From NCBI GenBank assembly GCA_964035015.1, contig OZ035997.1, positions 19,095,700-19,159,699 of the forward strand: a stretch of DNA of 64,000 nucleotides. Direction: 5' to 3'. The notes under the pieces were generated by a model. That model was not told where the DNA came from and ran no database searches. It worked only from the letters and a program-made list of their open reading frames with translations. Positions 21,461 through 29,118 of the stretch are shown one piece after another. This DNA is from Corallium rubrum (Eukaryota > Cnidaria > Anthozoa > Scleralcyonacea > Coralliidae). How positions within the stretch are numbered: the first letter of the stretch is position 1; each line of letters starts with the position of its first letter. The position numbers were made by a program, and so were the translations under genes.

Positions 21461-21700
21461 CTACTTAGGCTTTGAAAAAGGGTCAACCGGCAGATACCCC
21501 TTCGACTGGGCATATTTAATCCCAACTGTACTAATTCCAACGGCTAGAGCCAGCCTGACGGTACCCTTCACAGACTCAGGAGTACCCAAAGGTTCCCTCA
21601 GGACCTTCCTCGAAGCCATGGAGACTGCCACAGCTCCACTTGTAATCAGGAGAGCGTCGTAGAGCTCGTTCATCAGTTCTTTTCGGTCGGTGGTTGACAT
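21461..21700 (-). CDS. Polinton small membrane protein
   Basis: 79 residues from the ATG at 21700, chosen because it is preceded directly by gtata; longer in-frame starts lack this. Contains two hydrophobic stretches: LLITSGAVAVSMAS and GTVRLALAVGISTVGIKYA. Ends KGYLPVDPFSKPK. Packed between neighbouring small genes. Function unknown. Confidence 0.65.
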   Translation of the reverse strand: MSTTDRKELMNELYDALLITSGAVAVSMASRKVLREPLGTPESVKGTVRLALAVGISTVGIKYAQSKGYLPVDPFSKPK

Positions 21701-21716
21701 TATACTAACACATATT

Positions 21717-22100
21717 TCACTCATCAAAGGTGTCTAAAACCGGAGGGGTCTGAACGGGGTTCTGTGGTTCTACAGTTCCTTCCATTACCTTCTCCTCATC
21801 AATGGTTTTCAGTCTCTGAACCTCCCTTTTCTCCTGCCTCATAGTGTAATAAAGTGAGGCCCCACCGATAACCAACCCAACGGTTCCAATTATGTAACCA
21901 TAATAGGCTGACCGACCACCAACCCCAGGACCAATCTCAGCCGCCAACCGCTCTCTGGCTTTTCTCTCCTTGGCTGCCTTCGATATTTGAGCCAGTCGTT
22001 TACCAGCCTCCACCCGTTTTGGGTCCTTGACTCTTTCCGTCTTGACCGCTGATGTCACCTTAGGGACTTCCGGGGTTTTTTCAGGTACTACGTCAGCCAT
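21717..22100 (-). CDS. Polinton single-pass membrane protein with basic N-terminal helix
   Basis: 127 residues, start preceded by tatag. A lysine/arginine-rich N-terminal region (KRLAQISKAAKERKARERL) leads to one transmembrane segment (GYIIGTVGLVIGGASLYYT) and an acidic, proline-containing tail. The start of the next gene lies within 16 bp. Function unknown; a minor capsid or membrane role is possible. Confidence 0.65.
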   Translation of the reverse strand: MADVVPEKTPEVPKVTSAVKTERVKDPKRVEAGKRLAQISKAAKERKARERLAAEIGPGVGGRSAYYGYIIGTVGLVIGGASLYYTMRQEKREVQRLKTIDEEKVMEGTVEPQNPVQTPPVLDTFDE

Positions 22101-22112
22101 CTATACACTAAT

Positions 22113-22421
22113 CTATGTTTCATCTGTGAGGTCATCTTCAGGAATCTCTGAGGCCGTCTCTGGGAAGTCTGTGAGACCGTCGGCTGGGATCTCTGGGAAG
22201 TCTGTGAGACCATCCGTAAGGATCTCTGAGGCTGCTTGTGGGAAGTCTGTGAGGTCATCGGATGGGGTTTCTAAGACCGTCGGCCAGACAACAACAGACT
22301 CGGTCACGTAGTACTCTCCTCTACGGTTTCTCCTAACACAATGTCTCATCACCCCGATAGCTCTTCTGAGTCCGTGGAAGACGGTCAGTATAGGTCGTCT
22401 GAGTCTCTTTGGAATCTTCAT
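22113..22421 (-). CDS. Small basic/acidic bipartite protein with DLTDFPE repeats
   Basis: 102 residues, ATG preceded by ttttat. The N-terminus is strongly basic (MKIPKRLRRPILTVFHGLRR). The C-terminal half is a degenerate tandem repeat of the type DGLTDFPE/ASEI. The basic part recalls virion DNA-condensing peptides, but that is only a compositional likeness. It overlaps, on the opposite strand, the extended open frame upstream of the kinase start, which supports the later kinase start. Confidence 0.5.
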   Translation of the reverse strand: MKIPKRLRRPILTVFHGLRRAIGVMRHCVRRNRRGEYYVTESVVVWPTVLETPSDDLTDFPQAASEILTDGLTDFPEIPADGLTDFPETASEIPEDDLTDET

Positions 22422-22466
22422 ATAAAATACAGGAGGTTTAAAGTCGTACCGTATACCTGGGGTATA

Positions 22467-23330
22467 ATGACTGAGACAAAGCTCGGTGCTCGACTGATCG
22501 CCCTCGACGGAAACATCGGTGTGGGAAAGACAACGTTCGTGAGACCATTCGCTGAAAGAAATGGTTATTACCTTGCTGAGGAGCCAGTTTACGACAATCC
22601 ATACCTCGAAAGGTTTTACGCCGACCCTGGGAGGTGGGCGTATGAGATGGAGACCTGGTTCCTCGGTGAGAGAATTGACACCTACCTAGAGGCTTTGGAG
22701 TTAATCAACGAAGGGAGGAATGTGATCGTAGAGCGAACACATCACAGCTGTATGGTTTTCGCTAAGAACTGTTGGCGTAATGGGTGGATAACTGACGAAC
22801 AGTTCTCTGAGTATTCCCAGGTCTTCCACTCACTAAACAATCTACTCCCAACCCCTGACGCTCTACTATTCCTGAAAGCCTCGGTTGACACCTGCCACGA
22901 CCGAATGCTCAGGAGAGGTCGGGAGTGTGAAGCCGGCGTAACTAAGGACTATCTCGGGTGTATACAGAAGTATATGGAGGAGATGACTGAGGACATAGCC
23001 TCTGGGGGGACTAAGGTGATTACCCTCGATTGGGAAGACTTCGGTCCGGATGAGTCTGAAGTGGTCGGTACCCTCAGTGGGGTCCCTAGCGGATTTCACG
23101 GTTGGATGGCTCGTGTGGGTGACCGGGATGTTTACATACCAGAGATCGTCAAAACCGTTAGCCAGGCCCGGCAGGCTCATAGGTCCAGGACGTCAGGACT
23201 GGTTATGGTTCCGAGGATCAGTGGGTTAGCTGTAACACTACCGGATATCCCCCCAACCACAGTCAGTCCAACAGAGACCGTCTCGGGGATCATCTTCAGT
23301 CTCTTCAGTCGGGTGTGTTCCCACTTGTAA
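22467..23330 (+). CDS. Deoxynucleoside kinase carried by the Polinton
   Basis: Start at 22467 (ggtataATG), chosen over 22341 because of the TATA-ATG pattern shared with neighbours. P-loop LDGNIGVGKTTF, substrate motifs EEPVYDNPYLERFYADPGRW, the ERS-type motif VIVERTHHSCMVFAKN and the lid region RGRECEAGVTKDYL match the dNK/dGK/TK2 family, which phosphorylates deoxynucleosides to feed dNTP pools. About 287 residues; the last 50 or so derive from sequence antisense to the neighbouring gene. It is the only plus-strand gene in the leftward block. A nucleotide kinase fits an element that encodes its own polymerase; it is not one of the usual Polinton genes I know. Confidence 0.88.
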   Translation: MTETKLGARLIALDGNIGVGKTTFVRPFAERNGYYLAEEPVYDNPYLERFYADPGRWAYEMETWFLGERIDTYLEALELINEGRNVIVERTHHSCMVFAKNCWRNGWITDEQFSEYSQVFHSLNNLLPTPDALLFLKASVDTCHDRMLRRGRECEAGVTKDYLGCIQKYMEEMTEDIASGGTKVITLDWEDFGPDESEVVGTLSGVPSGFHGWMARVGDRDVYIPEIVKTVSQARQAHRSRTSGLVMVPRISGLAVTLPDIPPTTVSPTETVSGIIFSLFSRVCSHL

Positions 23331-23339
23331 CAGGTTGGA

Positions 23340-23617
23340 AATGTGAAGCCGGTGTTACTAAGGATTACCTAGAGCAGATACAAAGGTATATGGAAGAGAC
23401 GGTTGTAATGGTTTGGAAGAAGGGGACCAGGGTGATTACCCTCTATTGGGAAGACTTCGGTCCGGATGAGTCGGAGGTAGTCGGTACCCTCAATGAGACC
23501 CCTAGCAGGTTTCATGGTTGGATGGCTCGTGTGAACGGTCGGGACGTCTACATACCAGAGATCGTCAGTCAGGTCCGCCAGGCCCGGCAGGCTCATAAGT
23601 CCTATGGTACCGTGTGA
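23340..23617 (+). repeat. Partial tandem duplicate of the kinase 3' region
   Basis: Repeats the kinase from CEAGVTKDYL through DFGPDESEVVGTLN and GRDVYIPEI with many substitutions. Sequence near 23195-23335 likewise repeats at 23835-23970. A roughly 0.4-0.6 kb segment spanning the kinase end and part of the convergent gene was therefore duplicated in tandem. The differences show it is not a brand-new event. Confidence 0.75.
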
Positions 23618-24077
23618 TCATACTGTCGGAATGTGGACAGACCTCAGTCACAATGTCGTCGAGTACACGGACGTCGGATAGGAAGACAGTCTCGTCGTAC
23701 TGAACCCCACGTAGGAAGCTTCTGATTTGTGTCAGAACCTTGTGGTAGCTAACGTGAGCGAATTCACAGTTCTCCAGCCTACCAGGCATCCCCGACTTGG
23801 TCATGTACCCTTGGATCAGAACGCCAGGACCGGCTATGGTTCCGAGGATCAGTGGGTTAGCTGTAACACCACCGGCTATTCCCCCAACCACAGTCAACCC
23901 AATAGAGACCGTCTCGAGGATCATCTTCAGTCTCTTCAGTCGGGTGTGTTTCCACTTGTAACAGGTCGCTAGCCTATGATAATACGAATAGAGTCGGGTT
24001 AGTTTGTCCACTTCAGCCGATTGGAGGTTTTTACCAATGTGGTTGAAGCTAACGACGCTTTTCCTCTTTTTCCCCAT
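23565..24077 (-). CDS. Polinton helical-hairpin membrane protein
   Basis: 170 residues, start shortly after a tataaatag sequence. A charged helical N-terminal part (KLTRLYSYYHRLATCYKW) is followed by a glycine-rich hydrophobic pair (VSIGLTVVGGIAGGVTANP and LGTIAGPGVLIQGYM), then a second helical part. Convergent with the kinase. Function unknown. Confidence 0.7.
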   Translation of the reverse strand: MGKKRKSVVSFNHIGKNLQSAEVDKLTRLYSYYHRLATCYKWKHTRLKRLKMILETVSIGLTVVGGIAGGVTANPLILGTIAGPGVLIQGYMTKSGMPGRLENCEFAHVSYHKVLTQIRSFLRGVQYDETVFLSDVRVLDDIVTEVCPHSDSMITRYHRTYEPAGPGGPD

Positions 24078-24082
24078 TCTAT

Positions 24083-24868
24083 TTATAGGTCATATTCAAC
24101 CATGGTCCTGTTACAAATCTTCTCAATCTCAGGATCCCCCAGATGACCCTCTACGATCTTCATACCGTAGAAGTTGATGTCTGAATAATACTTCTTAAAA
24201 CTGTTTAGCCCGAAGACATCCATATAAGATGTTCCTATCTGATCGATGTTACTGATAAAAAATGAGTCTCTTAGTATTTCACCATTTATCCTGACGTGTG
24301 ACACTCTGAGTCCGGATAGCCAGTGGGCAGATATCAGAACCTTCTTCCCAATGAACTTCGCCGGAATTGTACACTCATGAATCCTGTGTGGTGACGACCC
24401 ATCTATAAACAGTTTGTCATTCACCCCAGCTTTAAACCCAATGCTCTTACCGAGGCTGTTGTCATTATTGGAAACAATCATTTCCCAGGTACCCGACGCC
24501 GATCTCACGCTGTTCCTCTTCACCACGACGAAAACCGAAACATCGGTGAACATAAATCTGGGTATGCTAACGTGGAAGCCTGTTCTTACTAAGTACTCAG
24601 AGTGAAGGAAGTGGTGGTCGCCGGTGGTGCTTAGCAGTGGGTTGACACTAGGGGGTCTCCAAAACATGGCTGAGTTGATCCTAGTCTCACCGTCCCTGTC
24701 TTCTATGTAGTCAACAAAGGGAGGGAGTTTGGAAACCGCGTTCTTACTAGATCTGGTTACGTTCAGATCGAAGATAACTCTGCTGTCACGGGTTTTTATG
24801 TGAGACTTCAGTCTGTCGTTGAGTTGTTTATTAGTGATTGGTCTGCTGTAACCATAAAACAGACTCAT
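24083..24868 (-). CDS. Concanavalin A/LamG-like protein, copy 1
   Basis: 261 residues, start preceded by tatagtat. It is strand-rich, with a pattern like LamG/ConA-like folds: SVFVVVKRNSVRSASGTWEM, then ISAHWLSGLRVSHVRINGEI, then SDINFYGMKIVEGHL with the closing helix GDPEIEKICNRT. Such folds often bind glycans; in a virus-like element a surface or attachment role is conceivable, but this is inference. It is paralogous to the next gene and only 28 bp separates them. Confidence 0.6.
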   Translation of the reverse strand: MSLFYGYSRPITNKQLNDRLKSHIKTRDSRVIFDLNVTRSSKNAVSKLPPFVDYIEDRDGETRINSAMFWRPPSVNPLLSTTGDHHFLHSEYLVRTGFHVSIPRFMFTDVSVFVVVKRNSVRSASGTWEMIVSNNDNSLGKSIGFKAGVNDKLFIDGSSPHRIHECTIPAKFIGKKVLISAHWLSGLRVSHVRINGEILRDSFFISNIDQIGTSYMDVFGLNSFKKYYSDINFYGMKIVEGHLGDPEIEKICNRTMVEYDL

Positions 24869-24896
24869 ATACTATAGGACAGATACCCAGACGCGA

Positions 24897-25685
24897 CTAC
24901 AGACCGTACTCAGCCATAACCTCCTTACAAATCCTCCCGATCTCGGGTTCCCCTAGACGACCCTCCACAACCCTCATACCGTAGAAGCTGATGTCTGAGT
25001 AAAAACTTTTTAAGCTGTTCACCCCGAGGACACTCAGGTAGGGCGTTCCCAGCTGTCCGATGTCACACATAGTGTATGAGTCCCTCAATATCTCACCGTT
25101 TATCCTGACGTGTGACACTCTAATTCCGGATAGCCAGTGGGCAGATATCAGAATCCTCTTCCCGACGAACTTCGCTGGAATCGTACACTCACGGAACCTA
25201 GTCGGTGTCATCCCACCGAAAACCAGTCTATTACTCACCCCAGCTTTAAACCCAAGGCTTCTACCATCGTTAACATTGGCATTGGAAACAATTGTTTCCC
25301 AGGCACCCGACGCCGATCTCACACTGTTCCTCTTTACCACGACAAAGACCGAAACATCGGTGCCCATAAATCTGGGTACGTTAGCCTGAAAGGCTGTTCT
25401 TATTGAGGACTCAGGGTAAAGGAAGTGGTGGTCACCGGCGGTGTTCAGCTGTGGGTTGACACTTGGGGGTCTCCAAAACATGGTCGAGTCGGTTTCACCG
25501 TCCCTGTCTTCTATGTAGTCAACAGAAGGAGGGGGTTTGGAGACGGCGTTCTTACTGGATCTGGTTACGTTCAGGTCAAAGATGACCTTGTAGTCGGGCT
25601 TCGTGTTAAGGACTTCTCTCAACCTGTCGCTGAGATGTTCATCAGTCACTGTGTCCAGTCTGTTGTAACCATAAAACAGACTCAT
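24897..25685 (-). CDS. Concanavalin A/LamG-like protein, copy 2
   Basis: 262 residues, colinear with copy 1 (shared blocks SVFVVVKRNSVRSASG, ISAHWLSG, SHVRINGEILRDS). The upstream sequence (ctatagtatATGAGTCTG) is the same in both, so promoter and gene were duplicated together. Both frames remain open, suggesting both copies were kept for function before fossilisation. Confidence 0.62.
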   Translation of the reverse strand: MSLFYGYNRLDTVTDEHLSDRLREVLNTKPDYKVIFDLNVTRSSKNAVSKPPPSVDYIEDRDGETDSTMFWRPPSVNPQLNTAGDHHFLYPESSIRTAFQANVPRFMGTDVSVFVVVKRNSVRSASGAWETIVSNANVNDGRSLGFKAGVSNRLVFGGMTPTRFRECTIPAKFVGKRILISAHWLSGIRVSHVRINGEILRDSYTMCDIGQLGTPYLSVLGVNSLKSFYSDISFYGMRVVEGRLGEPEIGRICKEVMAEYGL

Positions 25686-25688
25686 ATA

Positions 25689-27110
25689 CTATAGGACGTA
25701 TTTACTGAACAGATACCCAGACACAGCTGTTAGGACTAGTAGGATTCCCAACTCATTGTCTGGTCCCCCGTCCTGACCGGCGGGGCGTTGTGCCTTCTTT
25801 GGGGTTGGTGTGGCTGTCTCTAGACTTCGGTCGGTTGGTGTGGGCTCCAGGGGTCGGGTGTTGTCTAGTGAATCAAGATGATTTCCACCATCCTGATGAG
25901 TTTTTTTGGGGTCTGGATTGATGTGAGCCGTGAAGTAATTAATACCATGGTTCACACCAAATTTCATACTGTCATTTGCAACCTGTAGTTTGTTGTTGTA
26001 GCCAGCGATCGGATTTTTAAGAATTATAAGGTTGGATGGTAACAGCCAAAGACTTGGTGAGACTGCCAGATTTAGAACGACATTCGTGTCTGTCACCGCT
26101 CTATTCATATTGTTTATCCATGTAGCTGTGTTGTAGTTGATAATACTATCCTCAACCAGTTGCCTAAACACTTTCTGGGTCTCCAATGCACTCGCCCTAT
26201 CACCATATATACTTTGTTTTGTCTTTGCCTGAGCACCAAGAATGGAATAAATAAACGCCTCTATGCTCTGATTCAGGAGTAGGAGACCATTTGAGGTTAA
26301 ACCATCACTCGTCTTTGGTACGAATTTCTTAAAATCTCCACTAACGTCTCTTAACCTCCTGGTTCCTTTCCATTTTGTTACTGAGTGCTCGGGGTCTTCC
26401 GTGTGTTCTACCTCCTGCCACGTCCATCTCGGTGCCTTATCTTCCTCCATCAGGAATGTTGCACCATAGCTTCTCATAATGTCACTTATTTCTGAGTCTG
26501 ATTTTACACTGAATTCTCTCATAATTCTTCTTATTGTGAAATACAGATGAAATCTCAAAAGTGACGTAACTTCCGGTGGAACGTCATCACTGGGTGTTAG
26601 ATGAAGTGACGACACCCCAGAAGCATATGTAGCGACATACGTCCCCACAAGCGCCTGGTAATACTTCTCTTTTAAGTCCCATTTAGAGTATGAGGAAGTT
26701 TTTATATCTAACGGTGGGAGGCCACTTTGAAAATACTCTGTCTCATTCACATAAACCCGAAATTGATTGACCGGGTAATTCAGGACATACTCCGCTGGAA
26801 AATTATCATAGTAATAATATGACCCATGTGTTTTGTACATTGATCTGTGTTGTTTTCCTTTTGGGATTGTCTGAACATGACCACCTAATAACCATATTTT
26901 TGGAAATCTGGGCGGTGGTTTATTTATTGTTAAATACTTGGTGTAGTTCTTATTGTTCTTAAACTCCGCGTCACCAGTGTAGATGTATGAGTCACCGACA
27001 GGTCCAAAAAACACACCAGGCTCTGACTGACCGAATACTGAATCAGTTATGAACTTGGTTCTATCGGCGTATGGGTATTTGGTGAAGAACTCCCTTAGGG
27101 TCTTATCCAT
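25689..27110 (-). CDS. Large Polinton protein with C-terminal anchor, function unknown
   Basis: 473 residues, start preceded by gatat. A long soluble region without recognised motifs is followed by a Pro/Thr-rich linker and a C-terminal hydrophobic segment (LGILLVLTAVSGYLFSKYVL) similar to that of the 20596-21015 protein. It starts 19 bp from the divergent integrase. A structural or virion-surface role is plausible but not shown. Confidence 0.6.
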   Translation of the reverse strand: MDKTLREFFTKYPYADRTKFITDSVFGQSEPGVFFGPVGDSYIYTGDAEFKNNKNYTKYLTINKPPPRFPKIWLLGGHVQTIPKGKQHRSMYKTHGSYYYYDNFPAEYVLNYPVNQFRVYVNETEYFQSGLPPLDIKTSSYSKWDLKEKYYQALVGTYVATYASGVSSLHLTPSDDVPPEVTSLLRFHLYFTIRRIMREFSVKSDSEISDIMRSYGATFLMEEDKAPRWTWQEVEHTEDPEHSVTKWKGTRRLRDVSGDFKKFVPKTSDGLTSNGLLLLNQSIEAFIYSILGAQAKTKQSIYGDRASALETQKVFRQLVEDSIINYNTATWINNMNRAVTDTNVVLNLAVSPSLWLLPSNLIILKNPIAGYNNKLQVANDSMKFGVNHGINYFTAHINPDPKKTHQDGGNHLDSLDNTRPLEPTPTDRSLETATPTPKKAQRPAGQDGGPDNELGILLVLTAVSGYLFSKYVL

Positions 27111-27129
27111 ATATCATAGGTTAGGTTAT
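27111..27129. promoter_or_regulatory. Compact divergent promoter region
   Basis: Only 19 bp separate the start codons of the leftward 473-residue gene and the rightward integrase. Both ATGs are preceded by a tat-type sequence. Transcription in both directions must start inside or very near these bases, or within the opposite gene. Confidence 0.5.
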
Positions 27130-28227
27130 ATGGACACCGGGGTTGGGCTGGAACAGGAACTGAGAGATATATGGTATAACCCAAAAACAGGATATCAGTC
27201 AGCTGAACGGTTGTACCAGAAGGCATTGGGGGAAGGTCTTGATGTGAGTAGGAAGGCAGTGAGGGACTGGCTGAAAACACAGGACACGTACACGAGGTAC
27301 AGACCGGTTGTGAGGAGACATAAGTTCAGACAGACGTTCGTCAGCCACCTTGGTGAGCAGATACAGATGGACCTGGTTGATATGGGGAAGTATAAGAACC
27401 AGAATAAGGGGTATTACTGGATTTTGACCGCTGTTGAGATCCTGAGTCGGTATGCTTTCGCCGTCCCCGTTTACAGGAAGGACACGAGTAATATGACCGG
27501 GGCTGTGGATAAGCTGTTGGAACAGTTCAAAGACCGATTTGGTGACTACCCCGACCTGGCTCAGTTCGACGACGGAAAGGAGTTTTATAACGTCGGTGTG
27601 AAAGGTCTGCTGAAGGAACGTGGTGTTGAGTACTTCAGTACGTTTTCGGACAAGAAAGCAGCGATCGTCGAACGGTTCAACAGAACACTTAAGACTGCTA
27701 TGTGGAAGTATTTCTACACCAAGGGGACTTATAGGTGGATTGATGTCCTGGACGATCTCGTTGAGGGTTATAACAACACAAAACACAGTGTCGTTCTGAT
27801 GAAGCCCAAGGACGTGAGTAAGTCAAACGAGAATCAGGTTTGGAATACGTTGTTCGGTCATCACTTTGGTGATCATCCCTTACCCAAGTTCCGGGTTGGA
27901 GACACTGTGAGGGTGTCAAAGTACAAGAGTATATTTACAAAGGGTTATGAGGCTAACTTCACTGAGGAAATCTTCAGGATTACGAAGGTCATCCGTGGTG
28001 ATCCGAACGTTTACGAGATCGAGGACGCTGAGGGTGAACCGATTATCGGAAAGTTCTATGAGGAAGAGCTGTCACCTGTGGATAAGAAGGATGATGTTTA
28101 TAGGGTGGAGAAGGTGTTGAGGAGGAAGAGAGTCGCTGGAAAGAAGATGGTGTTGGTTAAGTGGTTGGGTTATGGTGATAAGCACAACTCATGGATACCC
28201 GAGAGTGACGTACAAAACCTGGGTTAA
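27130..28227 (+). CDS. Polinton integrase (rve) with C-terminal chromodomain
   Basis: About 365 residues from 27130 (ggttatATGG). Catalytic acidic triad in IQMDLVDMGK, AQFDDGKEFYN and AAIVERFNRTLKTAMW. The core is followed by a GPY/F-like part (KFRVGDTVRVSKYK) and a chromodomain (YRVEKVLRRKR to VLVKWLGYGDKHNSWIPE), which may steer integration to modified histones. It joins the element to the host with a 6-bp duplication. Its stop overlaps the next start by one base (TAATG). Confidence 0.95.
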   Translation: MDTGVGLEQELRDIWYNPKTGYQSAERLYQKALGEGLDVSRKAVRDWLKTQDTYTRYRPVVRRHKFRQTFVSHLGEQIQMDLVDMGKYKNQNKGYYWILTAVEILSRYAFAVPVYRKDTSNMTGAVDKLLEQFKDRFGDYPDLAQFDDGKEFYNVGVKGLLKERGVEYFSTFSDKKAAIVERFNRTLKTAMWKYFYTKGTYRWIDVLDDLVEGYNNTKHSVVLMKPKDVSKSNENQVWNTLFGHHFGDHPLPKFRVGDTVRVSKYKSIFTKGYEANFTEEIFRITKVIRGDPNVYEIEDAEGEPIIGKFYEEELSPVDKKDDVYRVEKVLRRKRVAGKKMVLVKWLGYGDKHNSWIPESDVQNLG

Positions 28228-28967
28228 TGTATACCCGGGTAATGAGGTTAACATTATTCATTGAAAACGGTGAGAAGACTGTCTACTTCGAACAACCTAT
28301 CATGGTGACAGGTCCAAGACCTCAGGTGATGCTGAAGAAAGCGACGGTCTACTGGAACTATAACAATGTGGTGTCAGGTCTGAACGATTCGGTGTCGTTT
28401 GATGGTAAGGAGGCATCCGCTCCTGAAGGTTATTTTGACTTTGACGCGTTGGAAACGTTCGTTAAGGGTTTGGCCGGGACCCACAGTGGGGTGGTTGAGT
28501 TCAGAAAGAATGTTTACAACGGAACTTCTAAGGTGAAAACGTCGGAAAAGCTGAAACTTGGGAAGATGGGTCTTCTTTTGGGGTTTGGTGAGAACGATGT
28601 GATAGATGTTGGTGGTGGTGGGTGGACGAACAGTCCGAATCAGGTGGACATCAACAGAGGGTTGAGGTATGTCAGGATCTCGTGTGACGCTGTTGAGAGT
28701 GAGAAAAGTCTGGACAATGGGAGGAGGAGTGATCTGATTGGTACTCTTCCGATAACCTCTGAGCAGAGTCTGAAAGGGAGCGTACAGCACTATACTGACA
28801 TTGAGTCGAAAGCCGAGATCTGTAAGGGTGTTTATGGTAAGATGACCTTTAGGGTTCGTGGGAATAATGATCATTCAGTAGGCCGACCGGTTGGGATTGG
28901 GGCTGTCCTGTTGGTGGTTTCGCTAAGGCACTCGCTAATCTGGGTAAGAGTTTTGGACCTTTGTTAA
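28227..28967 (+). CDS. Penton-like (single jelly-roll) minor capsid protein
   Basis: 246 residues. It lies between integrase and the major capsid gene, with a strand-rich pattern (MRLTLFIENGEKTVYFEQ near the start and GVYGKMTFRVRGNNDHSVG near the end) resembling Polinton penton proteins, which fill the five-fold vertices. Called from position, size and pattern. Parts of its C-terminal end do not resemble the family. Confidence 0.6.
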   Translation: MYTRVMRLTLFIENGEKTVYFEQPIMVTGPRPQVMLKKATVYWNYNNVVSGLNDSVSFDGKEASAPEGYFDFDALETFVKGLAGTHSGVVEFRKNVYNGTSKVKTSEKLKLGKMGLLLGFGENDVIDVGGGGWTNSPNQVDINRGLRYVRISCDAVESEKSLDNGRRSDLIGTLPITSEQSLKGSVQHYTDIESKAEICKGVYGKMTFRVRGNNDHSVGRPVGIGAVLLVVSLRHSLIWVRVLDLC

Positions 28968-29101
28968 CACCACTGTTCAGTCTGATAGCACAGGTTCTGA
29001 CATGGGGAGCAAAAGGGATAGCATGGTTAGCCAACAATCTGTGGGTTTTAGCCATAGCTATGGCGTGGCTGTTGTATGACTATTGGAAAAACAGAAAATA
29101 A
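28905..29101 (+). CDS. Small hydrophobic Polinton protein segment
   Basis: In a different frame from the penton gene, this segment reads FAKALANLGKSFGPLLTPLF, then WGAKGIAWLANNLWVLAIAM, ending YDYWKNRK. Short amphipathic/hydrophobic proteins of this kind commonly lie between penton and major capsid genes in Polintons. I did not identify a convincing start codon. Confidence 0.45.
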
Positions 29102-29118
29102 AACCTGTTATGTAGTAT

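Noticed and set aside
23315-23617. A separate functional gene after the kinase
   Set aside because: It is a partial tandem copy of the kinase end, lacking the ATP-binding part.
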